DNA from: Pseudofrankia saprophytica
GTDB lineage: Bacteria > Actinomycetota > Actinomycetes > Frankiales > Frankiaceae
DNA length: 64,000 nt
Assembly: GCF_000235425.2 (NCBI RefSeq)
Contig: NZ_KI912266.1
Span: 2,919,671-2,983,670, forward strand
Direction: 5' to 3'
Part shown: piece by piece, positions 52,444 through 62,600 of the stretch
How positions within the stretch are numbered: position 1 is the first letter of the stretch
Layout of the letters: each line of letters starts with the position of its first letter
Made by a program: the position numbers and the translations under genes
Notes under the pieces: generated by a model
Seen by the model: the letters and a program-made list of their open reading frames with translations, nothing else
Told to the model about the DNA's origin: nothing
The model's database searches: none

Positions 52444-52823
52444 CCAGCGCGACTACGACAGATGCTGGACACTTTGCGAGACGGATTTCGTCGGCCGCCG
52501 ATTCCTGCATTGCGGCGGGCCATATAGCGTCATCTCGACTCCGGCACGGTCCACAGACTGCTCACGACCGTGTCGAGCACACTTGCCCGCCGAGGAACTG
52601 AAGCGCCATGATCGGTGCTTCGCGGCCGGACTTGCGCCCAGGGGACGGTCCCGTGATCGGTTCTGGATCGCGACGGCATGTCGATCATGCGGGATCGCGG
52701 GGCAGAACCGCCACAGCGGGCCGCCCCGTCGCAGCCCGACGTGCCGCTCCGGGTAGAGCGGACGGGAGGGAACAGACCAGGTAAGGTCAAAGCCGAGTTG
52801 TCGGACGGCCGGGGGGCGTCGAT
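52444..52823. other. Gap between the small CATRA gene and the HtrA-like gene
   Basis: No supported frame. A possible rightward promoter for the downstream four-gene set may lie here; no motif could be named with confidence. Confidence 0.35.
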
Positions 52824-53936
52824 GTGCAGGGCTGGTTCGGAACACACGCCACGTGGCTGAGACGGTCGGCGTACCTCGCCGTTGCAGCCCAGTTCTGTTT
52901 TTTCTCCGCGCTGAGCCTGGCCGGGTGGGGCGCCAACGGCGGAAATCCGGATCCGCCTAAAATGGAGCGGCTCGGCCCACCACCAGGACTTGCGCAGGTG
53001 TGCCAAGACCTGCGCGGGTTGACCTTTCCCGTCGAGAACGGAAACCGCGACGTCGTCGCTGTCGGAGCGTTTGCCGGCTCGTTTGAGACCTGGGCCCCGG
53101 AAGCTGGCTCCGACGTGTCAGGGACGGCGCTGCTCGACTTCCTGAGGCCGTCGTCGGACATCGCCCTGTTCGTCGTTCCGGTGGTAGCACTCGCTCAACG
53201 TCCACTCGACGTGCGCGTAGCGGGCGCATTCTCCAGGCTGACGGTGGTCGAGATCGACGAGCCGGGGCATTACGCAGTCATGTCTGCGACCGTGGCGGGC
53301 GACGCGTGGTCGGCCTTCGACTCGTCGTTGGTCTGGGCAAACCGGGCCATGGCCGTTCCCGTCGACGAACCCCTGCTGGTCGTCAGCGGCGACCCGACGA
53401 AACAGTCGTCGGCGGGCTTCGTGCTGACATTCGGCCGGCGGGAGGCGGCATCGACCGGTGGCGAGATCGAAGGAATGGTGACCGGCCCGGCACTCGGCAC
53501 ACCGGTCGCCTCCTTCGACGGTGAACTGGTCGGCTTTGTCGAGGTGGCCGGCGGCTCCATGACGCGGTTCGTCGCGGCCGGGCGAGTCGCCTCGACGCTG
53601 TTGGCGGTGGGCAGCGCACACGCGCCCGCCACGGCCAGCACGGCGACGCTCGGCGCCTCGGTCGTCACGACGGAGGTGGCCCGGCTGGGTGGAACCTATG
53701 ACGGTCGGGCCGTCGGGGCACTCGTCGGGGGCCTCGTTGCGCAAGGCCCGGCGCAGCACTCTGGACTGCGGTCCGGCGATGTCGTCGTCGGTTACGACGA
53801 CGAGCCGATTCCCTCATCGAGCGCGCTCGTCGCCGCGGTCCGCGCCGACAGCATCAACAGCACACATACCCTGTCCGTCGTGAGCCTGTCGGGAACCACC
53901 CGTTCGGTCACCGTCGAGCTTGGAGCACGTCGTTAG
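52824..53936 (+). CDS. HtrA-like trypsin-fold/PDZ membrane protein lacking the catalytic serine motif
   Basis: A 370-residue protein. One N-terminal membrane helix (SAYLAVAAQFCFFSALSLAG, about 15-34). The next 200 residues run like an HtrA protease domain (ALFVVPVV, MAVPVDEPLLVVSGDP, GFVLTFGR, VTGPALGTPVASFDGELVGFV), but the usual GNSGGP is replaced by PALGTP and no HDS triad is seen, so it is probably inactive. A PDZ domain closes it (residues about 290-368: GGLVAQGPAQHSGLRSGDVVVGYDDEPI). Probably an extracytoplasmic binding or sensing protein. GTG start at 52824 after GGGGGGC. Confidence 0.7.
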   Translation: MQGWFGTHATWLRRSAYLAVAAQFCFFSALSLAGWGANGGNPDPPKMERLGPPPGLAQVCQDLRGLTFPVENGNRDVVAVGAFAGSFETWAPEAGSDVSGTALLDFLRPSSDIALFVVPVVALAQRPLDVRVAGAFSRLTVVEIDEPGHYAVMSATVAGDAWSAFDSSLVWANRAMAVPVDEPLLVVSGDPTKQSSAGFVLTFGRREAASTGGEIEGMVTGPALGTPVASFDGELVGFVEVAGGSMTRFVAAGRVASTLLAVGSAHAPATASTATLGASVVTTEVARLGGTYDGRAVGALVGGLVAQGPAQHSGLRSGDVVVGYDDEPIPSSSALVAAVRADSINSTHTLSVVSLSGTTRSVTVELGARR

Positions 53937-55869
53937 CCAGTCATTACTTCGGCGGTCGGTCAGTGGCCACCTGAGAATCAGGTTCACTGGCCCGGTCGAA
54001 ACGCGTACGGCACGTGCCGGGCTCGCGATCGGTATCGTCGCCGCGGCCGTCCTTGCCCTGCCCGTCCGCGTGCTGTCGACCGGTGCGGGCTGGGTCGACG
54101 GGGGAACCGGAAACCACCTCGTCCCGACGGCGTCCTTTGCGGTGGGCCTAACCTGCCTGACAGCGGCGATCTGGGCGGCTGCCCGCGCCGTGACCGACAC
54201 GTCAGTCGAGCGCGCCAGCCTCGTCGCCCTCGGGTTGACGAGCGCGGCGCCGTTCGGCGCGGTGACCCGGGAATTGCTCCAGGTGTCGGCCCTGCATCGA
54301 TTCTATCTCTCGGCCGGCTCCGGCGGATTCCTCGCCGCCTACTGGGGCCTGGCCCTGCTCGCCGTCGCGACCCTGAGCTTCTGCCTGCCGCTCATGGTCG
54401 TGGCCGCGAATCTCGTCCCCCGCAGATTCAGCAGCGCCCGCGGTCGGCGGAGTATCACGGCGCTTTCCCACCGCCGCGGCTACCTCCTGGCTCCCATGAT
54501 CGGCGCCGCCCTGCTCATCACGATGTGCGCCGTCGTGCCCGAGTCTCTCGGCGCGACGATGGGGTATTCGGCACCCGGCGCGAACGGCTCGCGAATCGGC
54601 GTCACCAACGATGTCCTTAACGAGGCCGTCTGGAACTCGTTCGCCCGGCTGGCATTTCTGCCGCTGCTCGTCGGAGTGTGGGAGGGCATGGAGTCGGCGC
54701 GTGCCTGCTTGCTGCTGTCGGGCCCTTTTGGCCTCCGGCGGCTGGTGGACACGGTCGCTAGCAGGGGCAGCACCCGAGAAGGCGGCGGAGGCGGACCTGG
54801 TGGCACCCGCGTACTCGCCGGCGCCGCGACCTTCGGGGCCTGCGTCGCCGCCGCTGCGACCCACGTGCCGCTCTCGCTACTGCTCGGGGCCGCTGCGGTG
54901 ATCGGTGTCGTGGTCTACGCGACCGCGGGTCTCACGCCGCGACTCGCGGCGATCCCGTCGCCGCGCAACGCTGGAACACGCTGGAACGTGTCGGCCGCCT
55001 GGCAGGCCACTTCCCCCATCGCGCTGGTGCTGTTGGTCCTCGCGGCCCCGGTGGCGGTACCTCTTGGGTTGGACCTGTGGCGCGGGCTGGAGGCGCCGTT
55101 CCGCCTGCCGTCCGACGCCCTGCACTATGTCTATTTCTGGCGCGAACCCGGCCACATGCAGGTACCTTCGGTGACGCCCGGCGGAGTCTTCGGCCATGGC
55201 ATGTGGCAGGTCGTACAGTGGTCCCTCGCTCTCGCCGTCGTTCTCGCCGTTCTAGCTGCCACCATTCGGCTGTCAGAACACCGACAACCGTCGATCCTGA
55301 CGCCCACTTTCTGGTTGCTGGTTCGCGTCGCCGTGATCGCGTTGGCGTTCATACCGATCATGAACGCGGCGGCCCGACCAGCCACCGCGTGGATACTGGG
55401 TGCCTTCGCCGCCCCCGCCATGCTGGTCGCGCTACGGCTGCGCGCCGATGCCGGAGCTCACGCCGCGCGGCTCGCTGTCGCATCCTTCGCTCTCCTCGGA
55501 GCCTGGTCATACCTCATGTGGCAGTACGACTCGCTGCCGTCGTCCGCGGTACTCGCAGCGACCGTACTTTGGCGTTTCGTCTTCAACGCCGGCGAACTTA
55601 ATGAGATCGAGGACGGGCCCACCCAGTTCCGCCGCATCTGCGCCTTCGCGGCCATCGCGTTCCTCGGACTGGGATTGCTGTTGCTCGACCATGGAGGCGT
55701 CAGCGGTGTGTTCGCCACGGACCGGTTCTCCGAAGTCGCCAGCCAGGTCGCGGTGAGCGTCGTCGCGCCGGTCTGGCTGGCGCACCTCGTCCTATTGCAA
55801 ACTTCACTCGCACCGCGACGAGCTCCGGAACCCACCAGGCGGGCCGGCGCCGAGACACGGTCGGCGTGA
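53920..55869 (+). CDS. Polytopic membrane protein of the CATRA-like locus, unknown
   Basis: A protein of about 649 residues with roughly 14 hydrophobic helices (for example IGIVAAAVLALPVRVL, GLALLAVATLSFCLPLMVVAANL, VAVIALAFIPIMNAAARP, FAAIAFLGLGLLLLDHGG). No transporter or enzyme motif was recognised. It overlaps the HtrA-like gene by 17 bp and, by GTGA, the following TPR-CHAT gene, so the three are translated together. The start is a TTG at 53920; no ATG or GTG in frame is suitably placed. It may sense envelope damage or be the target or pore of the system; both are speculative. Confidence 0.65.
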   Translation: MEHVVSQSLLRRSVSGHLRIRFTGPVETRTARAGLAIGIVAAAVLALPVRVLSTGAGWVDGGTGNHLVPTASFAVGLTCLTAAIWAAARAVTDTSVERASLVALGLTSAAPFGAVTRELLQVSALHRFYLSAGSGGFLAAYWGLALLAVATLSFCLPLMVVAANLVPRRFSSARGRRSITALSHRRGYLLAPMIGAALLITMCAVVPESLGATMGYSAPGANGSRIGVTNDVLNEAVWNSFARLAFLPLLVGVWEGMESARACLLLSGPFGLRRLVDTVASRGSTREGGGGGPGGTRVLAGAATFGACVAAAATHVPLSLLLGAAAVIGVVVYATAGLTPRLAAIPSPRNAGTRWNVSAAWQATSPIALVLLVLAAPVAVPLGLDLWRGLEAPFRLPSDALHYVYFWREPGHMQVPSVTPGGVFGHGMWQVVQWSLALAVVLAVLAATIRLSEHRQPSILTPTFWLLVRVAVIALAFIPIMNAAARPATAWILGAFAAPAMLVALRLRADAGAHAARLAVASFALLGAWSYLMWQYDSLPSSAVLAATVLWRFVFNAGELNEIEDGPTQFRRICAFAAIAFLGLGLLLLDHGGVSGVFATDRFSEVASQVAVSVVAPVWLAHLVLLQTSLAPRRAPEPTRRAGAETRSA

Positions 55870-58800
55870 CCGCGGCCGGAAGGCGCGACGAGCTTCTCGG
55901 GCGACTGGAAGAACGGCTGGCCCGGTTCGTCGCCGACCACGACCCGGCACGGCTACTTGACCCGATGGTGGGCGTCGAGGTCACCGCCCTGCTGAAGTCG
56001 GTGCCTGATCCGAGGATCGACGTGCCCTTGATGCACGCCGTCGGGCAGGTGATGTGGCACAGGCATCTCCTGGCTGGTGCGGGCGCCGACGAGTCCACCT
56101 TCGCCGGCGCGGTCGCCGTGTTCTCGCACGTTTACCCCACCCGCCCGCACCTCGTTCCGGACCCGATCCGGAAGGTCCTCGACGACAGCCGGTCCATCCC
56201 GCCGGACGGGCCTGCGGCATGGGCGTTCCAGGCGGCCTCGCTACTGCAGGAATCGCTGCGCGATGGAGGAGTCGAATCTCTGGACACCGCCATCCAGCTG
56301 CTACGGAGGGCGCTGCACCGCACGGCCCAAGCGGATCCGAACCGGCTCGATTACCTGACAAATCTTAGGACGGCACTATCGACTCACCACTTCCGAACAG
56401 GGAACCTCGCCGACCTCGACGCGGCGGTCGACGCCGCGCATCAGGCTGTGGCGGCCGCACCACCGGGGCACGCCGATCGATCGAGTCACCTGTCCCACCT
56501 CGCCGCCATAGCCGTCAGGCGATACGAGATGACGGGCAGCACAATCGACATCGCTGTGGCGGTTGACGCGGCCGGACAGGCAGTAGCAACGGCGCCGGCC
56601 AACGACCCGAATCGGCACTGGCACCTGTCCGAACTGGGCCTCGCTGTGTTGGCTCGCCATCGTCGCACCGGCGTGGCCGACGACCTCGAACTCGCGATCA
56701 GCACGCTCAGGAACGCCGTCGCGGCCGCCCCCGTTGGCGGGCCCAGCTGGACCGGCGGACTGTCCAATCTGTCGATGGCGTTGCGCAACCGCCACGAGCG
56801 AACGGGAAACCTTGTCGATCTCGACGACGCCATTGTCGCGGCCGCACAGGCGGTCAAGGCCATCGACCCTGCGGGGCCCGGCCGTCGCACTGCCTTGACG
56901 AACCTCGGCGTCGCACTGCGCGCACGGTTTGAGGTCATCGGCGATCCCGACGATCTGGACGGTGCGATCGATGCCGCTGAGCAGGCTCTTGAGGACATCG
57001 CCGACGGGCATCCGTCGCGAGGCGGGTACCTGGCGAATCTCGGCGCGGCACTGCGCGAGCGCTACGAGCGCAGCGGGAACACCGACGACCTCGACGCCGC
57101 CGTGGCGGCTGGTCGCAGTTGCGTGGCCACGACGGTGGCCGGCGACGCCCGGCGGCTCGGATTCCTCACCAACTTCGGCGCCAGCCTGCGGGTGCGCGCT
57201 GAACGGACAGGGAATCTTTTAGATCTTGAAGAGGCCGTCGCTATCGGACGTGCCTCGGTCACCGAGACCCCGGACGGCCATCCCGACCGCCCTCGCCAAC
57301 TCTCGAACCTCGCTGGCAGTCTCAATGCCCGCTTCAATCGGACCGGGGACGGGACCGACCTCGATGAAGCGGTCGACGCGTTCCGCGAGGCGGTCTACGC
57401 GACGCCGCCTGACCAGCCGGCCGCGGCCGGATACCGGTCCAATCTCGCGGGATCCCTGCGTTCACGGTTCGGTCGGACCGGCCGTCTCACCGACCTTGAC
57501 GAGGCGATCGACGCTGCGCGTGCAGCGGTCAATGCCACGCCGGACGGGCACGAGAACCGCGCCCGATGTCTGGCTCTCGTCGGTGACGTCCTGCTGGCCC
57601 GCTTCCACCGAACGGAGCAGCTGCCCGACATCGATGAGGCAGCCGCAGTTGTCCGGTCGGCGATCGCGGCCGCCCCGGCGGGTCGCACCGCCCGTGCCTC
57701 ATACCAGAGTGACCTCTGCAATGTCCTGCTGAGGCGGTTCCGGTTCACTTGGGAGGCGGACGACCTCGACGCGGCCATCGTCTCCGGCTCCGCTGCGGTC
57801 AACGTCACGGCGCCAGACAACCCGGCCCGCTCCAACTATTTGCACATTCTGGCTACCGCATTGCGAACTCGCTTCGAACGCGGCGGTGACCAGGAGGACC
57901 TCGAAGCGGCGATCGACGCAGGTCGCCGCGCCGTCGAGTCGGATGTGGCCTCGCCCCGGGTACGTGCGTTCGCCGCGCGACACTGGGCCTCGACGGCCGC
58001 CAGCGTCGGACGCTGGCCGGAGGCGATGGCGGCCTACGAGGCCGCGGTGGACCTGTTGACATATGTCGCGGGTCGCGGCCTCCACCAAACCGACCAGGAA
58101 CACCAGCTCTCCTGGCTCACCGGCATCGCCTCGGACGCCGCAGCTGTGTGCCTGCGGGCGGGCCGCCCTGACCGGGCTGTCGAACTGTGGGAACACAGCC
58201 GCGGCATCATTCTCGGTCAGGCGCTGGACCTCCAGACCGATCTCACTGCGCTGGCCGAACATTCGCCGGCCTTGGCTGAACGTTTCGCCACCGCACGCGA
58301 CGCGCTCGACCCGAGCCGTGCCCCGGTCACCAGCACCGCGTCACGCCGCGCGGATGCCGACCGCCGGCGGCAGGCAGCCGACGTGTTCGAGAAGGTACTT
58401 GCGGAAATCCGCCGGACGGCGGGGTTCGCACGCTTCCTCAGGCCGCCGTCGCTCACCGACCTGCTGTCGGCGGTCGGAGACCACCCGCTGATCGTTGTCA
58501 TGGTGTCGGAACTCGGTTCGTACGCTCTGATCTTGAAGAACGGGAGTCCGCCGGAACCGGTCGAGCTGCCGAACGTCAACCCCGACGAGGTTCTGCGGCG
58601 CGCGTCCGCACTGATCGACGGGCCGCGCGGTGCCACCCGGTCTCTAGACCGGGCGGCGGCCGAGGAGCAGCTCTCCGACACGCTGAGCTGGCTGTGGACG
58701 GAGATCGTGTACCCCGTCCTCGACCGGCTCGGCATTGCCGCCCCGCCGCCGCCGGATCGCCCTTGGCCGCGGCTGCGCTGGTGCGCTTCGGGCCTGCTGT

Positions 58801-59540
58801 CATTCCTACCGCTGCACGCTGCCGGCCTCCACGGGACCCGCTCCGTGCCGTCCTCGGCGACTCTGCTCGACCGGGCTATCTCCTCCTACGTTCCAACCAT
58901 TCGAGCATTGGGCCATGCCGCCCGACCTCAACAGTCCGGCTCACAGCGGGCCGCGGCCAGGAAAGGCGGGCGGCTGGTCGTCGTCGCGATGCAACACACC
59001 CCTCACCGCGCCGAACTGCCCTCCGCGGCACGTGAGGCAGCGGCGCTGGCAAAGCGGTTCCCAGGCCAGGTCAAGCTGTTCGCCGACACCGACGCCACCC
59101 GCGAAGCAGTGCTCGCCGCGCTGCCGTCAGCGCGGTGGGCGCATTTCGCCTGCCACGGTTCGTTCGACCTCGGCGATCCGTCGAGCAGCGGACTCTTGCT
59201 GAACGACCACGCCCTCACCGTGCTCGACCTGACCCGGCTCCGACTCGACGCAGATCTGGCATTCCTCTCGGCCTGCTCGACCGCCTTGCCTGGCGGCCGG
59301 ACACCCGACGAGGCAATTCACCTGGTCACGGCACTCCAACTGGTCGGCTACCGGAACGTGGTCGGGACGCTCTGGCCTATTAACGACCAGATCTCCGCCA
59401 GCGTCGCTGATCACGTCTACGCCGCACTCGAAGCCGGTGCCGAAATGGCCGCGGCGGTCCACCAAGCAACACGCGCGCTACGGGAGGCCCACCGGAATCG
59501 ACCAACCGCGTGGGCAGCTCACATCCACGCTGGCGCCTGA
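55866..59540 (+). CDS. TPR-CHAT protein (caspase-like peptidase), CATRA effector
   Basis: A 1224-residue protein. About 13 TPR-like units of roughly 48 residues, with core DLDAAVDAA-QAV...GNL, fill residues about 135-780. A helical linker (RPDRAVELWEHSRGIILGQAL) leads to the C-terminal CHAT domain (caspase HetF-associated with TPRs): WAHFACHG with catalytic His1097 and FLSACSTALPGG with catalytic Cys1137. Both residues are present, so it is probably an active protease. CHAT effectors cut a partner when activated by a sensor. GTGA overlap with the membrane protein gene. Confidence 0.9.
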   Translation: MTAAGRRDELLGRLEERLARFVADHDPARLLDPMVGVEVTALLKSVPDPRIDVPLMHAVGQVMWHRHLLAGAGADESTFAGAVAVFSHVYPTRPHLVPDPIRKVLDDSRSIPPDGPAAWAFQAASLLQESLRDGGVESLDTAIQLLRRALHRTAQADPNRLDYLTNLRTALSTHHFRTGNLADLDAAVDAAHQAVAAAPPGHADRSSHLSHLAAIAVRRYEMTGSTIDIAVAVDAAGQAVATAPANDPNRHWHLSELGLAVLARHRRTGVADDLELAISTLRNAVAAAPVGGPSWTGGLSNLSMALRNRHERTGNLVDLDDAIVAAAQAVKAIDPAGPGRRTALTNLGVALRARFEVIGDPDDLDGAIDAAEQALEDIADGHPSRGGYLANLGAALRERYERSGNTDDLDAAVAAGRSCVATTVAGDARRLGFLTNFGASLRVRAERTGNLLDLEEAVAIGRASVTETPDGHPDRPRQLSNLAGSLNARFNRTGDGTDLDEAVDAFREAVYATPPDQPAAAGYRSNLAGSLRSRFGRTGRLTDLDEAIDAARAAVNATPDGHENRARCLALVGDVLLARFHRTEQLPDIDEAAAVVRSAIAAAPAGRTARASYQSDLCNVLLRRFRFTWEADDLDAAIVSGSAAVNVTAPDNPARSNYLHILATALRTRFERGGDQEDLEAAIDAGRRAVESDVASPRVRAFAARHWASTAASVGRWPEAMAAYEAAVDLLTYVAGRGLHQTDQEHQLSWLTGIASDAAAVCLRAGRPDRAVELWEHSRGIILGQALDLQTDLTALAEHSPALAERFATARDALDPSRAPVTSTASRRADADRRRQAADVFEKVLAEIRRTAGFARFLRPPSLTDLLSAVGDHPLIVVMVSELGSYALILKNGSPPEPVELPNVNPDEVLRRASALIDGPRGATRSLDRAAAEEQLSDTLSWLWTEIVYPVLDRLGIAAPPPPDRPWPRLRWCASGLLSFLPLHAAGLHGTRSVPSSATLLDRAISSYVPTIRALGHAARPQQSGSQRAAARKGGRLVVVAMQHTPHRAELPSAAREAAALAKRFPGQVKLFADTDATREAVLAALPSARWAHFACHGSFDLGDPSSSGLLLNDHALTVLDLTRLRLDADLAFLSACSTALPGGRTPDEAIHLVTALQLVGYRNVVGTLWPINDQISASVADHVYAALEAGAEMAAAVHQATRALREAHRNRPTAWAAHIHAGA

Positions 59541-59631
59541 CCTCTCCTGCGCCCCGACTCTCACGTCCCCTGAGCACGGTGCCGACCACAAGCCAGAAGA
59601 TCGCCCCTTGACTGTTAGAGCCGTGGGATGT

Positions 59632-62600
59632 CTATGCGCCAGTGTGGATGTGCGCTGCCCAGGCTGACGGCCGGTCGCGGAGGCTGTCGCGCATCCGGCG
59701 GGTCACGGTGTGAACGGCCGCCCCGATGTCACTCGTCATCGCGATGGCCTCGTAGATCTCGTCTGCCACGACCGGTGTGTCGGCGATCGGCCACAGCGTG
59801 GCGATGACGTGCCGGTAACCAGCGAGCTGGCACGCCGAGGCTAGGTGGATCGCCTCGTCGGCGAGCCTGTCGCCTGGCCGAGCTGTCGAGCAGGCTGACA
59901 GGAACGCGAGCTCCGGCGCCGCGAGGCGCAGTCGGGCGAGGTCCACGACGGTGAGTGGTCGCGTCTCGTGGTCGGCGAGCAGTAGCCGACTAGCCGACGG
60001 GTCCGCGATGTCGGTGTGGCCGTGGCAGGCAAAGTGCGCCCACCGCGCGCTCGTAAGCGCAGTCAGAACCGCGTCCCGCGTGGCTCTCGCACCGACGAGG
60101 ACACGAAGGCGGCCGCGGAAATGCTGGCCGACCAAGTCGGCCTCGGCTCCGGTGCCCGGCAACGACGACGCGCCGGGGGTTTCAGGCATGGCCACCACCA
60201 GCGCCTCGCCTTCGTCGAGGCGCGCAGCACTGGCACGGCTGGTTCGGCCAGCACGACGAGTCTCGGCCAAGACCCGAACGGTGGGGGTGTACGAGGAGAC
60301 CGCCCGGTCGATCACCGCTTCCGAGCTCGGTCCATGCTGCGTAGCGTGGCGTCCGGCCGCGTGCACCGGCAGGAATGACAGTAGGCCGGACAGACACCAC
60401 CACACCCGCGGCCACGGCTCGCCGTCCTGAGGTGGATCGGTGATCCCGAGCCGCTCCAGTACTGGACCCGCGATCACGTCCCAGAGCCAGTCCAGGGTGT
60501 CCGAAAGATCCTCGCCGAGCGGTGCGGAGCTGCCGGCAGCCGTATCGACGATTCGGAGGACTCGCTCGCGCACCTCCTCTTGCGTCAAGCCCTCCAACGG
60601 CAGTGCGTCTATCTTTCCGTCCGCTGTGAGGATCAGTGCGTGGGCGCCGAACTGGGACACGGTGACCGCGACGACCGGCCCTTGCTCGGCCGCGACAGCA
60701 AGCTCCGACACAGTCAGCGGCCGAAGAAATGTCCCGAAACCGGGCATAGATCGAACTTCATCGACGATTCGTTCGAATCCAGCGGCTGCCTCGCGTCGCA
60801 GGGCGAGCGACCAGCGGGCCATCTCGGCACCGTCCATCAGCGAGGATCCGTCAGCGCTCATCGACCCCGCCAACGTAGCGGGGTCGGCTCGGTCGATCTC
60901 GTCCCGCAACGCGACGAACTGGGACGCCAGGTCGGGATGACGCTCTTGCAGCGCGGTGAGGTCGGTTCGGGTGTCCAGGGCCTGGCCCAGCAGCACTCCG
61001 CGGCCCTGGTCAAGCAGTTCGAACGCGCGGGTGACCAGGCCGGCGCGCAGGCAACACCCCGCAGCCTCCGATGCGAGACCGCCCAATTCACCGAGCAAGA
61101 ACTCCTGGTCCGAGCGATCGAGGCCGCGCGCGGCGACCCGCGCCGTCAACTCCACCCCCGCGCCGAACCCAGCAGCCGCATCTGACCAACGGTTCCGGTT
61201 TGCCGCCGCCAACCCCCAGGCCACCGCCGCCGACAACCGAATGATCGCCGACGCGGTGGCCATTCCGGCCGCCTCACGGTGCGCGTCGATCGCGGCGTCC
61301 AGGTCCGCCTGGTTGCCAGTTTCCGCGAACCGTAGTTCCAGGTTGGACCCGAGATTGAACAACGCAGTGGCACGGTTGGGGTGGTCGGCCGGGACGGCGG
61401 CAATCACCTGTCGGTCGACGAGAATGGCCTCGTCCAACGACGTCATGTTCCGGTCGTGTTCGAACCTCGCGGTCAGGGCGACGCCGAGATTGGTCAACGC
61501 CACGATCCGGTCGGGGTGATCTTTCGGTAGCGCGGCTACCGCAGTCCGGGCAGTTTCTGCCGCGGCAACCAGGTCTGCCGCATCGGCAGACTCATGGAAC
61601 CGAGTGGTCAACGCCGCGGACAGGGCGGCCAGCACCTTGGGGCGCTCGGGATGGTCGTCCGGTATTCCGACTAGTGCGGCCCGGCCGGCGTCGATCGCCG
61701 CGTCGATGTCTACCGCTTGGGCGGTACGTTCGTATCGACTGACTAGTGCTTGAGTCAGGTTGACCAATACCAGGACGCGGCTGGGGTGCTCCGCGGGCAG
61801 GCTGGCGAGCGACTGGTCGCTGGCCGCTATCGCGGCGTCGAGGTCGGACAGGCTGTTGACCTGTCGAAAGCGACTCAGTAGAGCATTCGCGAGGTTGGCC
61901 AGCCAGAACGGGCGCTGCGGATGGTCGGGCTCTGTCGCGGCCACCGCCGTGTACCCGGCGTCGACCGCAGCGTCTAGATCGGCGAGGTTACCGAAGCGTG
62001 CAAACCGCATCCCCAAGACAAGATTGAGGTTCGAACTCACTTGAGCGCGTGCATGGTGGTTTGCCGGTAGGGTCTCCGCCGCCCGCCGCACGGCATCGAC
62101 CGCGCGCTCAAGGTCCGCGACGCTGCCTGTCCATTGAAACCTGGTCATGAGCATCTCGCCCAAGCTGGCTTGCACGGTCGCGTACTCGGCGTGAGTGGCC
62201 GGCGCCGCGGTGGCCGCGCCACCGGCTGCCGCTACTGCGTCGTCGATGTCGGCTGCGTCCCCGACTCGCCTGAAGCGGTAGTGCAGCGCCTCGGCGAGGG
62301 CCAGGAGCACCTCTGGCTGACTGGCATGGCCGGGTGGCAGCGCGGCTGACCCCTCGCGAGCCAAGTCCACCGCGCTGTCGAGGTCGCCTACGTCGTCGGC
62401 TCGCACGCCTCTCGACGTCAGCACGCTGGCCTGACCAGCGAGTAGAAGAGGCCATCCCGGATGGTTGCGAGGAATGGCGCGGAGGGCTTGCCACCCGATC
62501 TCAACTGCTCTGTCGAGGACGTCCTCGGTGCCGGTTTCACGGAACTGGAAGCGCAACGTTTCGGCCAGGCTCATCAGCACTATCGGCCAGTCTGGATCGG

